Below, in pieces: positions 8,073-15,965 of a stretch of DNA of 21,832 nt (its first letter is position 1; the number at the start of each line of letters is the position of its first letter). This DNA is from Dehalococcoidia bacterium. GTDB taxonomy: Bacteria; Chloroflexota; Dehalococcoidia; GIF9; UBA5629. The DNA lies in contig JAFGLP010000083.1 in NCBI GenBank assembly GCA_016927965.1, forward strand, positions 1-21,832. Direction: 5' to 3'. A program made the position numbers and the translations under genes. The notes under the pieces are model-generated. The model ran no database searches and was not told where the DNA came from. It saw only the letters and a program-made list of their open reading frames with translations.

Positions 8073-8465
8073 ATGCCGCAGAAGAAAAAAGTAAGAACGA
8101 GAAAGCGTGAAAAAAAGTTAATACATGAAGGTAAAGGCTTCATCACATCAACTTTTAATAATACTATTATTTCACTGACCGATAACAAGGGTAATGTCAT
8201 ATCATGGGGCAGTTCAGGCACAGCGGGCTTCAAAGGGTCCCGTAAAGGGACTCCGTATGCGGCGCAAATGGCCGCCCAGTCTGCTGCGGCCAGGGCCAAA
8301 GAGCATGGTTTAAGACAAGTGGAAGTGTTCGTACGCGGTCCGGGCAGCGGACGTGAAGCTGCGATCAGGGCAATACAGGCATCAGGCATTACCGTGACCG
8401 GGATACGTGATGTAACCCCGGTACCGCATAACGGATGCCGTGCAAGAAAGAGAAGGCGAGTATAG
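8073..8465 (+). CDS. rpsK: 30S ribosomal protein S11
   Basis: S11 forms part of the 30S platform and the mRNA exit channel. The 130-residue product has a basic N terminus ([15 protein letters not shown]), the core [20 protein letters not shown] (about 28-47), [14 protein letters not shown], and the family signature [20 protein letters not shown] (about 87-106). It ends in the typical [23 protein letters not shown] motif precedes the ATG in an 17-nt gap after rpsM. rpsD starts 2 nt after its stop. Confidence 0.97.
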   Translation: MPQKKKVRTRKREKKLIHEGKGFITSTFNNTIISLTDNKGNVISWGSSGTAGFKGSRKGTPYAAQMAAQSAAARAKEHGLRQVEVFVRGPGSGREAAIRAIQASGITVTGIRDVTPVPHNGCRARKRRRV

Positions 8466-8467
8466 AA

Positions 8468-9106
8468 ATGGCGAGATATACTGAAGCTTATTGTCGCCTG
8501 TGCCGCCGCACAGGCACCAAACTAATGTTAAAGGGAGAGAGGTGCTTTACGGAGAAGTGTGCGCTTGAGCGAAGGAATACGCCTCCGGGGCCTCATGTAG
8601 CTCAAAGGGGAAGGCGCCGCAAAAAGGTGTCCGACCGCGGCCTGCAGCTTATGGAGAAGCAAAAGGCTAAATATACGTATGGGATGTTTGAGAAGCAGTT
8701 CAGGCGCTTCTTTGGCGAAGCTTCAAAGAAGCAGGGAATCACAGGTGAGAACCTGTTGGTTCTGCTGGAAAGAAGACTTGATAATGTTGTTTTCCGCTTG
8801 GGATTTGCCGATTCACGCTCACAGGCCAGGCAGATAGTCAGGCACGGCCATATCCGGCTTAACGGCCGGCGGACTGATGTGCCGTCATGCCTGGTGAAGG
8901 CGGATGATTTGATCGAGTGGCGTAAAGAAAGCACAAAGAGCGAGTATTATAAAGTTCTGGTCGAAAAGATTGAGGATAAAGATGTGCCGTCATGGCTGAC
9001 GCTGGATAAGGGCAACATGAGCGGCAAAGTAGTAGCGCTTCCCGCAGTTGATGAAACTAAAACCAACTTTAGCGAGAAAGCAATAGTGGAATGGTATTCC
9101 CGATAG
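8468..9106 (+). CDS. rpsD: 30S ribosomal protein S4, zinc form
   Basis: S4 is the primary assembly protein of the 30S body and, in many bacteria, an autoregulator of the alpha operon. The ATG at 8468 gives 212 residues starting MARYTEAYCRLCRRTG. An in-frame ATG at 8435 lies inside rpsK and gives unrelated residues. The four N-terminal cysteines C9, C12, C26 and C31 define the zinc-binding C+ type. The S4 RNA-binding domain LERRLDNVVFRLGFADSRSQ and ARQIVRHGHIRLNGRRTDVP is canonical. Its TAG stop is embedded in the rpoA Shine-Dalgarno site. Confidence 0.96.
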   Translation: MARYTEAYCRLCRRTGTKLMLKGERCFTEKCALERRNTPPGPHVAQRGRRRKKVSDRGLQLMEKQKAKYTYGMFEKQFRRFFGEASKKQGITGENLLVLLERRLDNVVFRLGFADSRSQARQIVRHGHIRLNGRRTDVPSCLVKADDLIEWRKESTKSEYYKVLVEKIEDKDVPSWLTLDKGNMSGKVVALPAVDETKTNFSEKAIVEWYSR

Positions 9107-9110
9107 GAGG
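9105..9110 (+). promoter_or_regulatory. Shine-Dalgarno site that sets the rpoA start
   Basis: AGGAGG lies across the end of the rpsD stop codon and 4 nt before GTG 9115. An in-frame ATG at 9091 lies upstream of this site and inside rpsD, so it is a less likely start. The short spacer is slightly below the usual 5-9 nt. The match itself is full consensus. Confidence 0.65.
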
Positions 9111-9114
9111 ATGT

Positions 9115-10146
9115 GTGGTTCAATTAGCTTTACCAAAAATTGAATGCACTGAGTACCGGGAGAACTATGGCAAGTTTGTTGCTGAGCCAATTGAGAAGGG
9201 CTTTGGCGTAGTTCTGGGAAACAGCTTGAGGCGTGTTCTGCTGAGCTCGCTGAAAGGTGCGGCTGTTGCTTCGGTGCTGATAGACGGAGTCACGCAGGAA
9301 TTCAGCACGATCCCGAATATGAAAGAGGACATCACCGAGTTTCTCATGAATATCAGGGATATCCGGATTAAGTGTCTTTCTGATTCAGCCGAATCCGGAA
9401 AAATGATGCTGGATATTAAAGGGAAAGCGGAAGTGTATGCACGTGATATCATGGCAGGCGGCTCGCCCATGTTCGAGATAATGAACCCGGACCTTTACCT
9501 TGCCACGCTGGATACGGACGGCAAGCTATATGTTGAGTTTAATATCAAGTTGGGCAAAGGTTACCAGCCTGCCAGCACGGGAGATAACGTCGGTATTATC
9601 GTAACCAGCGGCGGCACCAGCAAGGAGATATCGCTGGATGCCATTTATACCCCGGTAATCCGCGCCAATTATGCAATTGAAAGTGGCGGACCCGGTCAGG
9701 GTTCCAGTAAAGAAAGACTGGTGCTTGAGATCTGGACGGATGGCACCATCGATCCGGTTGCTGCCGTGGGCGAGAGTGCTGCCATACTGGTTGAGCAGTT
9801 CAGTTGCTTTACGGGTCTGGCTAGGACCATAGCAGAGAAAGAAGAAGTCGAGGCATGGCAGAAGTCAATACCTGCTGACGTTTACAATATGCCGCTGGAA
9901 AAGTTAAACCTGTCCACGCATACTTACAACAGTCTCCGCAGGGGGGGCATCACGACAACCGGTCAACTGCTGGAAAAAGGCATTGACGGGCTGATGTCGC
10001 TCGGCGGATTCGGTGTAAAATCGAAAGAAGAAGTGGATGTGGCATTGACGGAATTAGGGGTTGAATTGTCGGATGCACTGGTTGACAAGGATAAAAAGAA
10101 GAAAGGGCGTGCCAAAGAGGCCAGCCCCGAAGGTGATAGCGAATGA
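9115..10146 (+). CDS. rpoA: RNA polymerase subunit alpha
   Basis: The alpha subunit dimerises to nucleate RNA polymerase assembly, and its C-terminal domain contacts UP elements and activators. From GTG 9115 the product has 343 residues. The N-terminal domain shows the family hallmark [20 protein letters not shown] (about 30-49), [18 protein letters not shown], and the C-terminal part of the NTD near KGYQPAS. The linker is followed by the alpha-[23 protein letters not shown] through [18 protein letters not shown]. The extreme C terminus is a charged [19 protein letters not shown] tail. The gene lies between rpsD and rplQ, its near-universal place, and overlaps rplQ by 4 nt (ATGA). Confidence 0.97.
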   Translation: MVQLALPKIECTEYRENYGKFVAEPIEKGFGVVLGNSLRRVLLSSLKGAAVASVLIDGVTQEFSTIPNMKEDITEFLMNIRDIRIKCLSDSAESGKMMLDIKGKAEVYARDIMAGGSPMFEIMNPDLYLATLDTDGKLYVEFNIKLGKGYQPASTGDNVGIIVTSGGTSKEISLDAIYTPVIRANYAIESGGPGQGSSKERLVLEIWTDGTIDPVAAVGESAAILVEQFSCFTGLARTIAEKEEVEAWQKSIPADVYNMPLEKLNLSTHTYNSLRRGGITTTGQLLEKGIDGLMSLGGFGVKSKEEVDVALTELGVELSDALVDKDKKKKGRAKEASPEGDSE

Positions 10147-10496
10147 GACATAAGCTTTCCGGAAGAAAACTTGGAAGGCCGGCGGCGCACCGCTGGTCTT
10201 TGTACCGTAATTTAGTTACCGATCTGCTTAACCACGGCAAGATCTCTACGACATTGCCCAAGGCCAAAGAGGCAAGAAGCCTGGCGGAAAAGATGATTAC
10301 GCTCGGTAAAGAGGGCAGCCTTGCTTCACGCAGAAGGGCGCTGGCCTTTATTTTCGATGAAAAGGTCGTTGACAAAGTATTTGGTGAATATGCCACGAGA
10401 TATAAATCGCGCCCCGGGGGTTATACCAGGGTGTTGAAAATGGGTCCTCGCCAGGGCGACAACGCTCCGATGGCGCTTATCGAGATGGTTGAATAA
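10143..10496 (+). CDS. rplQ: 50S ribosomal protein L17
   Basis: L17 is a bacteria-specific large-subunit protein near the tunnel exit. The 117-residue protein begins [20 protein letters not shown], the characteristic N terminus, and contains [20 protein letters not shown], the family block (about 23-42). It ends with the usual [20 protein letters not shown] and a short acidic tail. The ATG overlaps the rpoA stop. After its TAA a 17-nt region leads to truA and contains an inverted repeat that covers the truA start. Confidence 0.97.
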   Translation: MRHKLSGRKLGRPAAHRWSLYRNLVTDLLNHGKISTTLPKAKEARSLAEKMITLGKEGSLASRRRALAFIFDEKVVDKVFGEYATRYKSRPGGYTRVLKMGPRQGDNAPMALIEMVE

Positions 10497-10497
10497 G

Positions 10498-10516
10498 CAT
10501 CACTTGTGCAGTGATG
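10498..10516 (+). promoter_or_regulatory. Hairpin covering the truA start codon
   Basis: CATCACT at 10498-10504 and AGTGATG at 10510-10516 are perfectly complementary, giving a 7-bp stem with a 5-nt loop. The 3' arm contains both the GTG (10511) and the ATG (10514) that could start truA. No Shine-Dalgarno motif is visible upstream. This could dampen truA translation, but a stem this short with three G-C pairs may also arise by chance. Confidence 0.35.
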
Positions 10517-11305
10517 GAGTTCTTTAATAATATAAAAAAAATCGTTCTGGTAATCGAGTATGATGGCAAGCGCTACCACGGGTTCCAGTGGCAGAAAGGC
10601 GTGCCCACCATTCAAGATGAGCTCGAAAAAGCCATCCGCAAGCTCACCGGGGAAAACCGGAGGGTGGTGGCAGCTTGCAGGACCGATACGGGGGTACACG
10701 CCCGGGGGCAGGTTACCTGCTTCAGGACCGGCTCTGCATTAAGCCCGCAAACGTTTGTGAGCGGTCTAAACCACTACCTGCCTGATGACATTTCAGTAAA
10801 AGGTGCGGAGGCTGTTACGCAGCGTTTTAATGTTATGAAGGATGCCATGAGCAGGGAGTACCGGTACCGGATATTGAACCGGAGAACACCTTCACCCCTT
10901 GCCAGAGATTTTTATTTTATGGTCAGACCGGAGTTAAATACCGGTCTCATGGATGAAGCCAGCAATCTCTTGATCGGGGAACATGATTTTGCTTCATTCG
11001 TGACAGCCTGGGACAGGGAGGGAGATACTATACGGCATATTTATCAGGCCGGTGTAACACGTGATGGGGACGAGGTCACCCTCCAGGTAGTAGCCAATGC
11101 TTTCCTGACGCACCAGATACGCAATATTATGGGTGCCCTGATAAGGGTAGGGACAGGAAAAATAACAGTAAAGGAATTTAAAAAAATATTGGAGATGAAG
11201 CAGCTAAGCCTGGCCGGGCCAACGGCGCCGGCGCACGGCTTATGTCTGATGAAGGTCATTTACGCAGATAGTTCGGAGTTTAAATATGAAAACCTATGCG
11301 CCTAA
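10514..11305 (+). CDS. truA: tRNA pseudouridine(38-40) synthase TruA
   Basis: TruA isomerises uridines 38, 39 and 40 in the anticodon stem-loop of many tRNAs. The product (263 residues from ATG 10514) has the family start [18 protein letters not shown] (about 10-27) and the catalytic motif [14 protein letters not shown], with the nucleophilic aspartate at D58. It also has the [11 protein letters not shown] block and the C-terminal signature [21 protein letters not shown] one codon upstream is an alternative start. There is no clear ribosome binding site, and a small hairpin covers the start. The gene lies between rplQ and rplM and overlaps rplM by 20 nt, so it is cotranscribed with the ribosomal genes. 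Confidence 0.95.
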   Translation: MEFFNNIKKIVLVIEYDGKRYHGFQWQKGVPTIQDELEKAIRKLTGENRRVVAACRTDTGVHARGQVTCFRTGSALSPQTFVSGLNHYLPDDISVKGAEAVTQRFNVMKDAMSREYRYRILNRRTPSPLARDFYFMVRPELNTGLMDEASNLLIGEHDFASFVTAWDREGDTIRHIYQAGVTRDGDEVTLQVVANAFLTHQIRNIMGALIRVGTGKITVKEFKKILEMKQLSLAGPTAPAHGLCLMKVIYADSSEFKYENLCA

Positions 11306-11732
11306 ATTAAAGGATATCGAGAGAAAGTGGCATGTAATTGATGCCGATGGGCAAACGCTCGGCAGGATGTGCGTGCGGATTGCCAGACTGCTGATGGGCA
11401 AGGACAAGGCCATGTTTACCAACAATACCGACACGGGTGACTTTGTCATTGTCATCAACGCGGCAAAGATTAAAGTTACCGGTAAAAAGAAGACTGATAA
11501 GATGTATTACCGGTTTTCAGGTTACCCCGGCGGCATCAAATCCGTCAGCCTGGAGGAGATGCTGGAAAAGCACCCGGAGCGTGTGATCGAGCATGCGGTA
11601 AAAGGCATGCTGCCGGGTACCAGTCTGGGCAGGACAATGTATAAGAAAATGAAAGTTTATGCTGGCGCTGAACACCCTCACCAGGGACAAGTCGCCGCAA
11701 AAGAAGCTGATAAAGGGAGCACTGGCAAATGA
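11286..11732 (+). CDS. rplM: 50S ribosomal protein L13
   Basis: L13 is an early assembly protein of the large subunit. The 148-residue product has the family pattern: [20 protein letters not shown] near the N terminus, [20 protein letters not shown] (about 36-55) followed by [13 protein letters not shown], then [13 protein letters not shown]. The C-terminal signature is [20 protein letters not shown], then the end EHPHQGQ. The start lies within the last codons of truA, a 20-nt overlap in another frame. It overlaps rpsI by 4 nt (ATGA), so the L13-S9 pair is translationally coupled, as is common in bacteria. Confidence 0.96.
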   Translation: MKTYAPKLKDIERKWHVIDADGQTLGRMCVRIARLLMGKDKAMFTNNTDTGDFVIVINAAKIKVTGKKKTDKMYYRFSGYPGGIKSVSLEEMLEKHPERVIEHAVKGMLPGTSLGRTMYKKMKVYAGAEHPHQGQVAAKEADKGSTGK

Positions 11733-12124
11733 GTACAGCAACATATCACCGCGGCACAGGCAGGAGGAAATGCGCGATCGCGCAGGTGAAACTATCCTCC
11801 GGTTCCGGCCAGATACTGATCAACGGAAAAGAGCATACACAGTATTTCCCGCTGGTAGACCACAGGAACATGGTTGAGAAGGCATTTATCGTTACCGAGA
11901 CGGTCGGTAAATACAATATCGAAGTCAAGGTGGTTGGGGGCGGCGTGACAGGCCAGGCAAGCGCCATCAAGCACGGCATCGCACGCGCCCTGGTCGCCCT
12001 TAAAGAGGAGTTCAGGGCCCCTCTGCGCAAGCACGGGCTGCTTACCCGCGATTCCAGGATCAAGGAAAGGAAGAAATACGGCCTGAAACGTGCCCGCAAG
12101 GCACCTCAGTATACCAAGCGTTAA
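11729..12124 (+). CDS. rpsI: 30S ribosomal protein S9
   Basis: S9 is a 30S head protein whose C-terminal tail reaches the P-site tRNA. The 131-residue product starts [20 protein letters not shown], contains [20 protein letters not shown] and [20 protein letters not shown] (about 72-91), and ends with the canonical [13 protein letters not shown] tail. The final Lys-Arg contacts tRNA in known structures. It is the last gene of the ribosomal block. A strong hairpin terminator begins 23 nt after its stop. Confidence 0.97.
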   Translation: MSTATYHRGTGRRKCAIAQVKLSSGSGQILINGKEHTQYFPLVDHRNMVEKAFIVTETVGKYNIEVKVVGGGVTGQASAIKHGIARALVALKEEFRAPLRKHGLLTRDSRIKERKKYGLKRARKAPQYTKR

Positions 12125-12147
12125 TAGGGTATTATTAAAACAGATAT

Positions 12148-12178
12148 AAAAGGCCCGCTTTCTTAAAGCGGGCCTTTT
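12148..12178. terminator. Bidirectional intrinsic terminator
   Basis: The arms 12148-12161 and 12165-12178 are perfectly complementary over 14 bp around a 3-nt loop. The core GGCCCGC/GCGGGCC is flanked by A and T runs. Read on either strand the stem ends in TTTT followed by an AT-rich tail. It lies 23 nt after rpsI and 8 nt after the stop of the convergent minus-strand gene, so it can end both transcripts. Confidence 0.9.
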
Positions 12179-12185
12179 ATTATGC

Positions 12186-13196
12186 TCATTTTTTCCTGGT
12201 TTCTTTGGCCCTTCTCAGGCGGGTATCTTCCTTAAACCTGGCTTTTGACGGATTTCCTTCCGCCCGTAATATCCTGTCGTTTTTTAAATCGTAAACTGTG
12301 CTCCATAAAGTATCGAAGCCTGATTCTCTTTCGTATTGACACATCAATCCGTATTTCCCGCTAAGGATATCCCGGGCTAACTCGGATGAATAAACATTAT
12401 TCATCTTCAACGCCTTTCTGGCTACCTGATATCTTTCCCTTGAATCGATAAAACTCAAGATCTCATAGCGTTGCATTTCCGGCGAAACAAATTGATTGGT
12501 TGAAACTAAATAGTTTTCATTTTCCCGCCGGCTTATTAATATTATTTTTTCACAATTGCATTCGACTACGGCCATTTCGCCGGTTTTATCGATCATGGTG
12601 AATGTCTGTGCTGAAGAAACCGGCAGTAAATATAATGCTTCAATTGCTTCCTTCACCGTCTTACACTTTTCCAGTATATACCTGAGCAATATGCCCGCGT
12701 TCAGCCCCGGCTTAATTATTTTAGGCGGAATAAAGGTCAACCCGATTGCCAGTCCATGTTCATTATAGCCGTCTTCCATCTGTACCAGGGCAGTGCTGTT
12801 TCCTATGAAACGGTAACCCCTGTCTGGCAAATACAGGGCACTCTCGCAAACATCCCTTATCTCAACGAAGAAATCACTGTTCCTGCCAAAAATAATATTG
12901 TTATCATCTTTAACGACAAAACAGGTACATCCACGCTTATACTCATAGCAGTAGATGCAAAAAATCCACCCGGCAAATTTGCTGAACGGAAGCTGCAGAC
13001 CATCTGCCAGGCCCTGCAGCTCCTCCACGGCTTCCGGGAATACCTCTTGGCAGGCAGCGATACATTTGAGTCCAAATTCCCTTTTTTCGGTTGAGAGCTT
13101 TATTACCTGCGAAAGATGAACATCGTTTTTTTTAATTAAGCTTCCGCACCTGTAACCCATATCATAATGGCGGCCGGTTAGTCTTGGATGATACAT
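12186..13196 (-). CDS. Predicted C45-family N-terminal nucleophile hydrolase / acyltransferase-like protein
   Basis: The 336-residue product resembles the peptidase C45 / isopenicillin-N acyltransferase family, cytoplasmic Ntn enzymes that cleave themselves before a Cys and then hydrolyse or transfer amide-linked acyl groups. The opening GRHYDMGYRCGSLIKK, the probable cleavage site RGC(90)TCFVV, GRNSDFF (104-110) and GYNEHGLAIG (143-152) fit that family. So does the WSTVYDLKNDRI segment near the C terminus. No signal peptide or membrane segment is evident. AAGGAGA lies 7 nt before the ATG. The gene stands alone with a promoter-like sequence upstream. At roughly 42% GC in the stretch I counted, it is clearly AT-richer than its neighbours, hinting at transfer. 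The substrate is unknown. Peptide- or acyl-amino-acid hydrolysis is only a family-level guess. Confidence 0.72.
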   Translation of the reverse strand: MYHPRLTGRHYDMGYRCGSLIKKNDVHLSQVIKLSTEKREFGLKCIAACQEVFPEAVEELQGLADGLQLPFSKFAGWIFCIYCYEYKRGCTCFVVKDDNNIIFGRNSDFFVEIRDVCESALYLPDRGYRFIGNSTALVQMEDGYNEHGLAIGLTFIPPKIIKPGLNAGILLRYILEKCKTVKEAIEALYLLPVSSAQTFTMIDKTGEMAVVECNCEKIILISRRENENYLVSTNQFVSPEMQRYEILSFIDSRERYQVARKALKMNNVYSSELARDILSGKYGLMCQYERESGFDTLWSTVYDLKNDRILRAEGNPSKARFKEDTRLRRAKETRKK

Positions 13197-13229
13197 GCGC
13201 TTTTCTCCTTGTATGCGGTTATTTATTAC

Positions 13230-13242
13230 CGCTGCGGCAGCG
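13230..13242. promoter_or_regulatory. Short GC-rich dyad in the leader of the C45-like gene
   Basis: CGCTGC-G-GCAGCG is a perfect 6-bp inverted repeat around one base, embedded in very AT-rich DNA. It lies between the predicted promoter and the ribosome binding site of the minus-strand gene. It could be an operator half-site pair or chance. It is too tight to form an RNA hairpin with a normal loop. Confidence 0.25.
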
Positions 13243-13243
13243 T

Positions 13244-13340
13244 ATATGATTTAAATCAATTAATGCTATTTCAATATATTATTTATGTCAACATCGCTTT
13301 AGCTATGGATTAATAATTAATAAAAAATATATATTTTTAT
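13244..13340. other. Very AT-rich intergenic segment
   Basis: By hand count about 15 of 97 bases are G or C. The segment includes a 16-bp A/T palindrome at 13323-13338. It separates the C45-like gene from the downstream end of the five-gene minus-strand unit. The remaining 13341-13472 holds no gene I can support and no convincing terminator for the PGI/PMI gene. Confidence 0.8.
13263..13291 (-). promoter_or_regulatory. Predicted sigma70-type promoter for the C45-like gene
   Basis: On the minus strand TTGACA (13291-13286) is a perfect -35 element. It is followed by 17 nt and TAGCAT (13268-13263), a four-of-six -10 element. The predicted leader to the ATG at 13196 is about 60 nt. The surrounding DNA is extremely AT-rich, which raises the chance of random -10-like hits. 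The -35 match and the spacing are the stronger evidence. Confidence 0.5.
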
Positions 13341-13472
13341 GATTTTCCGGATACTGCTGTCGAAAGAGCGGTGTTTCGGGGAAAAATACGATCTTAATTG
13401 GCCAAAAACGGCTTCAGCATCTCTGGAAGGATATGCGGCGGCCTGTTTGGGGAAGAAACCTTGGGAGATGTA

Positions 13473-14537
13473 TTATTTAAATTCGGCGAGGCGCTTTTTG
13501 AGTATGTCTATCTCGGGTACGGGCGTGGGGTCCACCCCGTAAAGCATGGCCAGGTAATAGCTTATCCAGTCACCCAGCAATACCAGGCTCATCAAATTGG
13601 AGAGTGGGCAGTCTCCTTCGCCATCAATGTACTCGAAGGGTATGCCGTTCTTTTCTAGGAGTTCTCCGGTTACCTTATAGCGTATCTGCGTGCGCGGGTG
13701 CAGTCCTGGGCTGCGCAGCATCACCACGAACAGGTCCCTGGACAGTTGCTGCGGGTAGTGATAGCCGACGATTGCGTTATGGTTAAGCTCTGGGAAGGTC
13801 TCAAAGAAGGCCCAAGCCTTGCTGTTTTCGTTTATCTGTGTCTTCCAGCGACGTGCTACGTCCGTGAGTATGCCGGCGCCGTAGATAACAGCCACCTTGC
13901 CGTGCATCTTCAGGGCCAGAGACTTTGCCTTATTTTCAGTGCGGGGAACGTCCTCCTTCCAGCGGCCTGACAGCTTTTCCAGCAGGGCGACCATGCTTTC
14001 CACTTCAGCCGCTTTGCCCTCTACAAAGCCCAGGAGCTGCATTACAGCCAGCAATGGCATCAGACTATACCCCAGCGCAGCGCGGGGCGAAGAAACGTGG
14101 TCTATGGTGAAAACCGGCACGTCCCTTTCTGTGGCCATGGCAGAAACGCTGCCGCCGGTGGAGATGACAAGCTTCCTGCAATTGCTGTTCAGGGCCTGTG
14201 TAAAAGCGGAGATTGTCTCTTCAGTATTGCCGGAATAGCTGGAAGCTATGACCAGCGTTTTGCTGTCTACCCAGCCGGGCAGATCATATTCGCGGTTTAT
14301 GCTGATCATAGGCCTGGTCAGATGAGCAGTCAGGGCCCGCACCAAATCACCGCCGATGGCCGAGCCGCCCATTCCCAGTATGACCACCTTATCTACATCG
14401 GAGAACCTGGCAGGCAACTGGAAACTTGATGCCTTGTCCCAGGCGCGCTTGCACTGGGCGGGCAGGCCGCGTATCTGTGCCCCCATACAGGATGGGTCGT
14501 TCCTGCTGTATAGTTCCTGTTCGTCAAGGTTAGTCAT
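13473..14537 (-). CDS. Bifunctional phosphoglucose/phosphomannose isomerase
   Basis: This cytoplasmic enzyme interconverts fructose 6-phosphate with glucose 6-phosphate and mannose 6-phosphate. The 354-residue length and double-SIS layout match the short bifunctional PGI/PMI family known from archaea and some bacteria, not classical PGI of ~550 residues. The first SIS domain shows LGMGGSAIGGDL (54-65) and ASSYSGNTEET (98-108). The second shows VIYGAGILTDVARRWKTQIN (218-236 region) and the catalytic segment NENSKAWAFFETFPELNHN, with probable catalytic E237 and H253. ATGA couples it to the mutase gene upstream (4-nt overlap). As the last gene of the unit, with the mutase, it supplies glucose and mannose phosphates for cell-envelope or compatible-solute synthesis. 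Confidence 0.88.
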   Translation of the reverse strand: MTNLDEQELYSRNDPSCMGAQIRGLPAQCKRAWDKASSFQLPARFSDVDKVVILGMGGSAIGGDLVRALTAHLTRPMISINREYDLPGWVDSKTLVIASSYSGNTEETISAFTQALNSNCRKLVISTGGSVSAMATERDVPVFTIDHVSSPRAALGYSLMPLLAVMQLLGFVEGKAAEVESMVALLEKLSGRWKEDVPRTENKAKSLALKMHGKVAVIYGAGILTDVARRWKTQINENSKAWAFFETFPELNHNAIVGYHYPQQLSRDLFVVMLRSPGLHPRTQIRYKVTGELLEKNGIPFEYIDGEGDCPLSNLMSLVLLGDWISYYLAMLYGVDPTPVPEIDILKKRLAEFK

Positions 14538-15964
14538 CGCTCACCTGCCACCATCTCCTGGCCGTATTGTATCAGCTTCTGCACAGCATCTTCGCTGGAG
14601 CTTTCGGAGTAGATGCGCACCAGAGGCTCGGTACCTGAAAAACGTATGAGAAGCCAGCTGCCGTCGGACAGCTTGTAGCGGAAACCGTCCCGGGTGTCGA
14701 GCTTGACCACCTTCAACTGGCCGATACGGTCGATGCTGGCTTTGGCTATCCTGTCCATGGTAGTTTGCTTTATTTCAGGCGTGATATGCAAATCCAGCCT
14801 GTCATAGTAATGCGGTCCTACCTTCTTGAAAAGGTCGTTGAGCAACTGGGCGGGAGATTTGCCCGTCCTGATAACATAATCCAGCAGGTAGAGGCCGGCC
14901 AGCAGGCCGTCCCTCTCGGGGATATGCCCCCTGAAACCGTACCCTCCGCTCTCCTCGCCGCCCAGCAGGGCGTTCTTCTGCATCATGATAGGGGCCACGT
15001 ATTTAAACCCGACGGGCGTCTCGAAAACAGGCACGTTGTAAAGCTCGCCTATTGTATAAAGCATATCGGTAGAGGTGAGGGTCTTCACCAGGGCGCCGCG
15101 CTCCTTGCGCACCTCCAGCAGGTACATGGCTAACAGGGCAAATACCTCCTGGCTGTTCATGAACCTGCCGTTTTCATCCATCACGCCGATGCGGTCAGCG
15201 TCGCCATCCGTGGCGAAGCCTATGGCGGCGTGGTCCCTGATAACATTGCGGGCCAGCTTGCTGAGGTTAATGCGTATGGGCTCGGGTCTGGTGCCTGGGA
15301 AAAGCGGGTTCCTGACCCGGTTGATCTCATGTATCTCAAGCTGTCCGCCGTCCAGCAGGTCTTTGAAGCAGCCGATACCTGCGCCGAACATGGAGTCGAT
15401 GACGATCTTGAGCGGGCGCTGCTTGATAGCTTTGATATCCACCAGCCCGCCCAGGTGTTTGGCGTAATTGTGAAACGGGTCATGAAAGGTCAGCAGTTTC
15501 TTTCTGACGGCCTCTTTGATCTCGATGCTTTTAGCGCTGCCCGCGGCGGCCGCATCGTTGGCGTTTTTCTCGATAATGGATATCACCTCGGCGGGTGCGC
15601 TGGACCCCGAACTGACTTTGTATTTGAAACCGTTGTAATTGCCGGGGTTGTGGCTGGCAGTTATCATGATGCCGCCGTCAGCCTTGAGGGCCGTGATTGC
15701 GTAGCTGGTGACAGGGGTGGGGATGGCTTTGGGAGAGAGGAAAACCTTAATTCCGTTGGCTGTCAGCACCCCGGCCGATGCGGCGGCGAAATCCTCCGAA
15801 GCGTAGCGTGTATCATAGCCGATGACGATGCCTCCCTTGCCCAGCCCGGAGGATTTGAGGTAATCGGCCACTCCCTGTGCACAGGCGCGCACATTGCCGA
15901 AAGTAAAATCTTCGGCGATGATAGCCCGCCAGCCGTCAGTACCGAATTTAATTTTACCTGACAT
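14534..15964 (-). CDS. Phosphoglucomutase/phosphomannomutase family protein
   Basis: Members of this alpha-D-phosphohexomutase family move the phosphate of hexoses between C1 and C6 through a phosphoserine enzyme. The 476-residue product has all four signatures: GIMITASHNPGNYNGFK, with active S104; the Mg-binding loop ATDGDADRIG, with D253, D255 and D257; the sugar-binding GGEESGGYGFRG (335-346); and the phosphate-binding RFSGTEPLVR (441-450). The N terminus KFGTDGWRAII is typical of the bacterial PGM/PMM group rather than GlmM. Substrate preference (glucose or mannose) cannot be read from the sequence. It starts one base after the metK stop and overlaps the isomerase by 4 nt. Confidence 0.92.
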   Translation of the reverse strand: MSGKIKFGTDGWRAIIAEDFTFGNVRACAQGVADYLKSSGLGKGGIVIGYDTRYASEDFAAASAGVLTANGIKVFLSPKAIPTPVTSYAITALKADGGIMITASHNPGNYNGFKYKVSSGSSAPAEVISIIEKNANDAAAAGSAKSIEIKEAVRKKLLTFHDPFHNYAKHLGGLVDIKAIKQRPLKIVIDSMFGAGIGCFKDLLDGGQLEIHEINRVRNPLFPGTRPEPIRINLSKLARNVIRDHAAIGFATDGDADRIGVMDENGRFMNSQEVFALLAMYLLEVRKERGALVKTLTSTDMLYTIGELYNVPVFETPVGFKYVAPIMMQKNALLGGEESGGYGFRGHIPERDGLLAGLYLLDYVIRTGKSPAQLLNDLFKKVGPHYYDRLDLHITPEIKQTTMDRIAKASIDRIGQLKVVKLDTRDGFRYKLSDGSWLLIRFSGTEPLVRIYSESSSEDAVQKLIQYGQEMVAGER

Positions 15965-15965
15965 A

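Noticed and set aside
13323..13338. A 16-bp A/T-only palindrome as a possible terminator for the PGI/PMI unit
   Set aside because: It has no G-C pairs, so the stem would be weak, and it lies about 135 nt past the stop. AT-rich DNA produces such palindromes by chance.
13339..13542. A 67-codon plus-strand frame in the gap before the PGI/PMI gene
   Set aside because: It runs into the antisense of the isomerase and has no ribosome binding site or recognisable family. It was considered as a gene remnant but nothing supports it.
15230..15961. A 243-codon plus-strand frame opposite the phosphohexomutase
   Set aside because: It is antisense to well-supported coding sequence, has no recognisable motif and no ribosome binding site. 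High GC explains the lack of stops.
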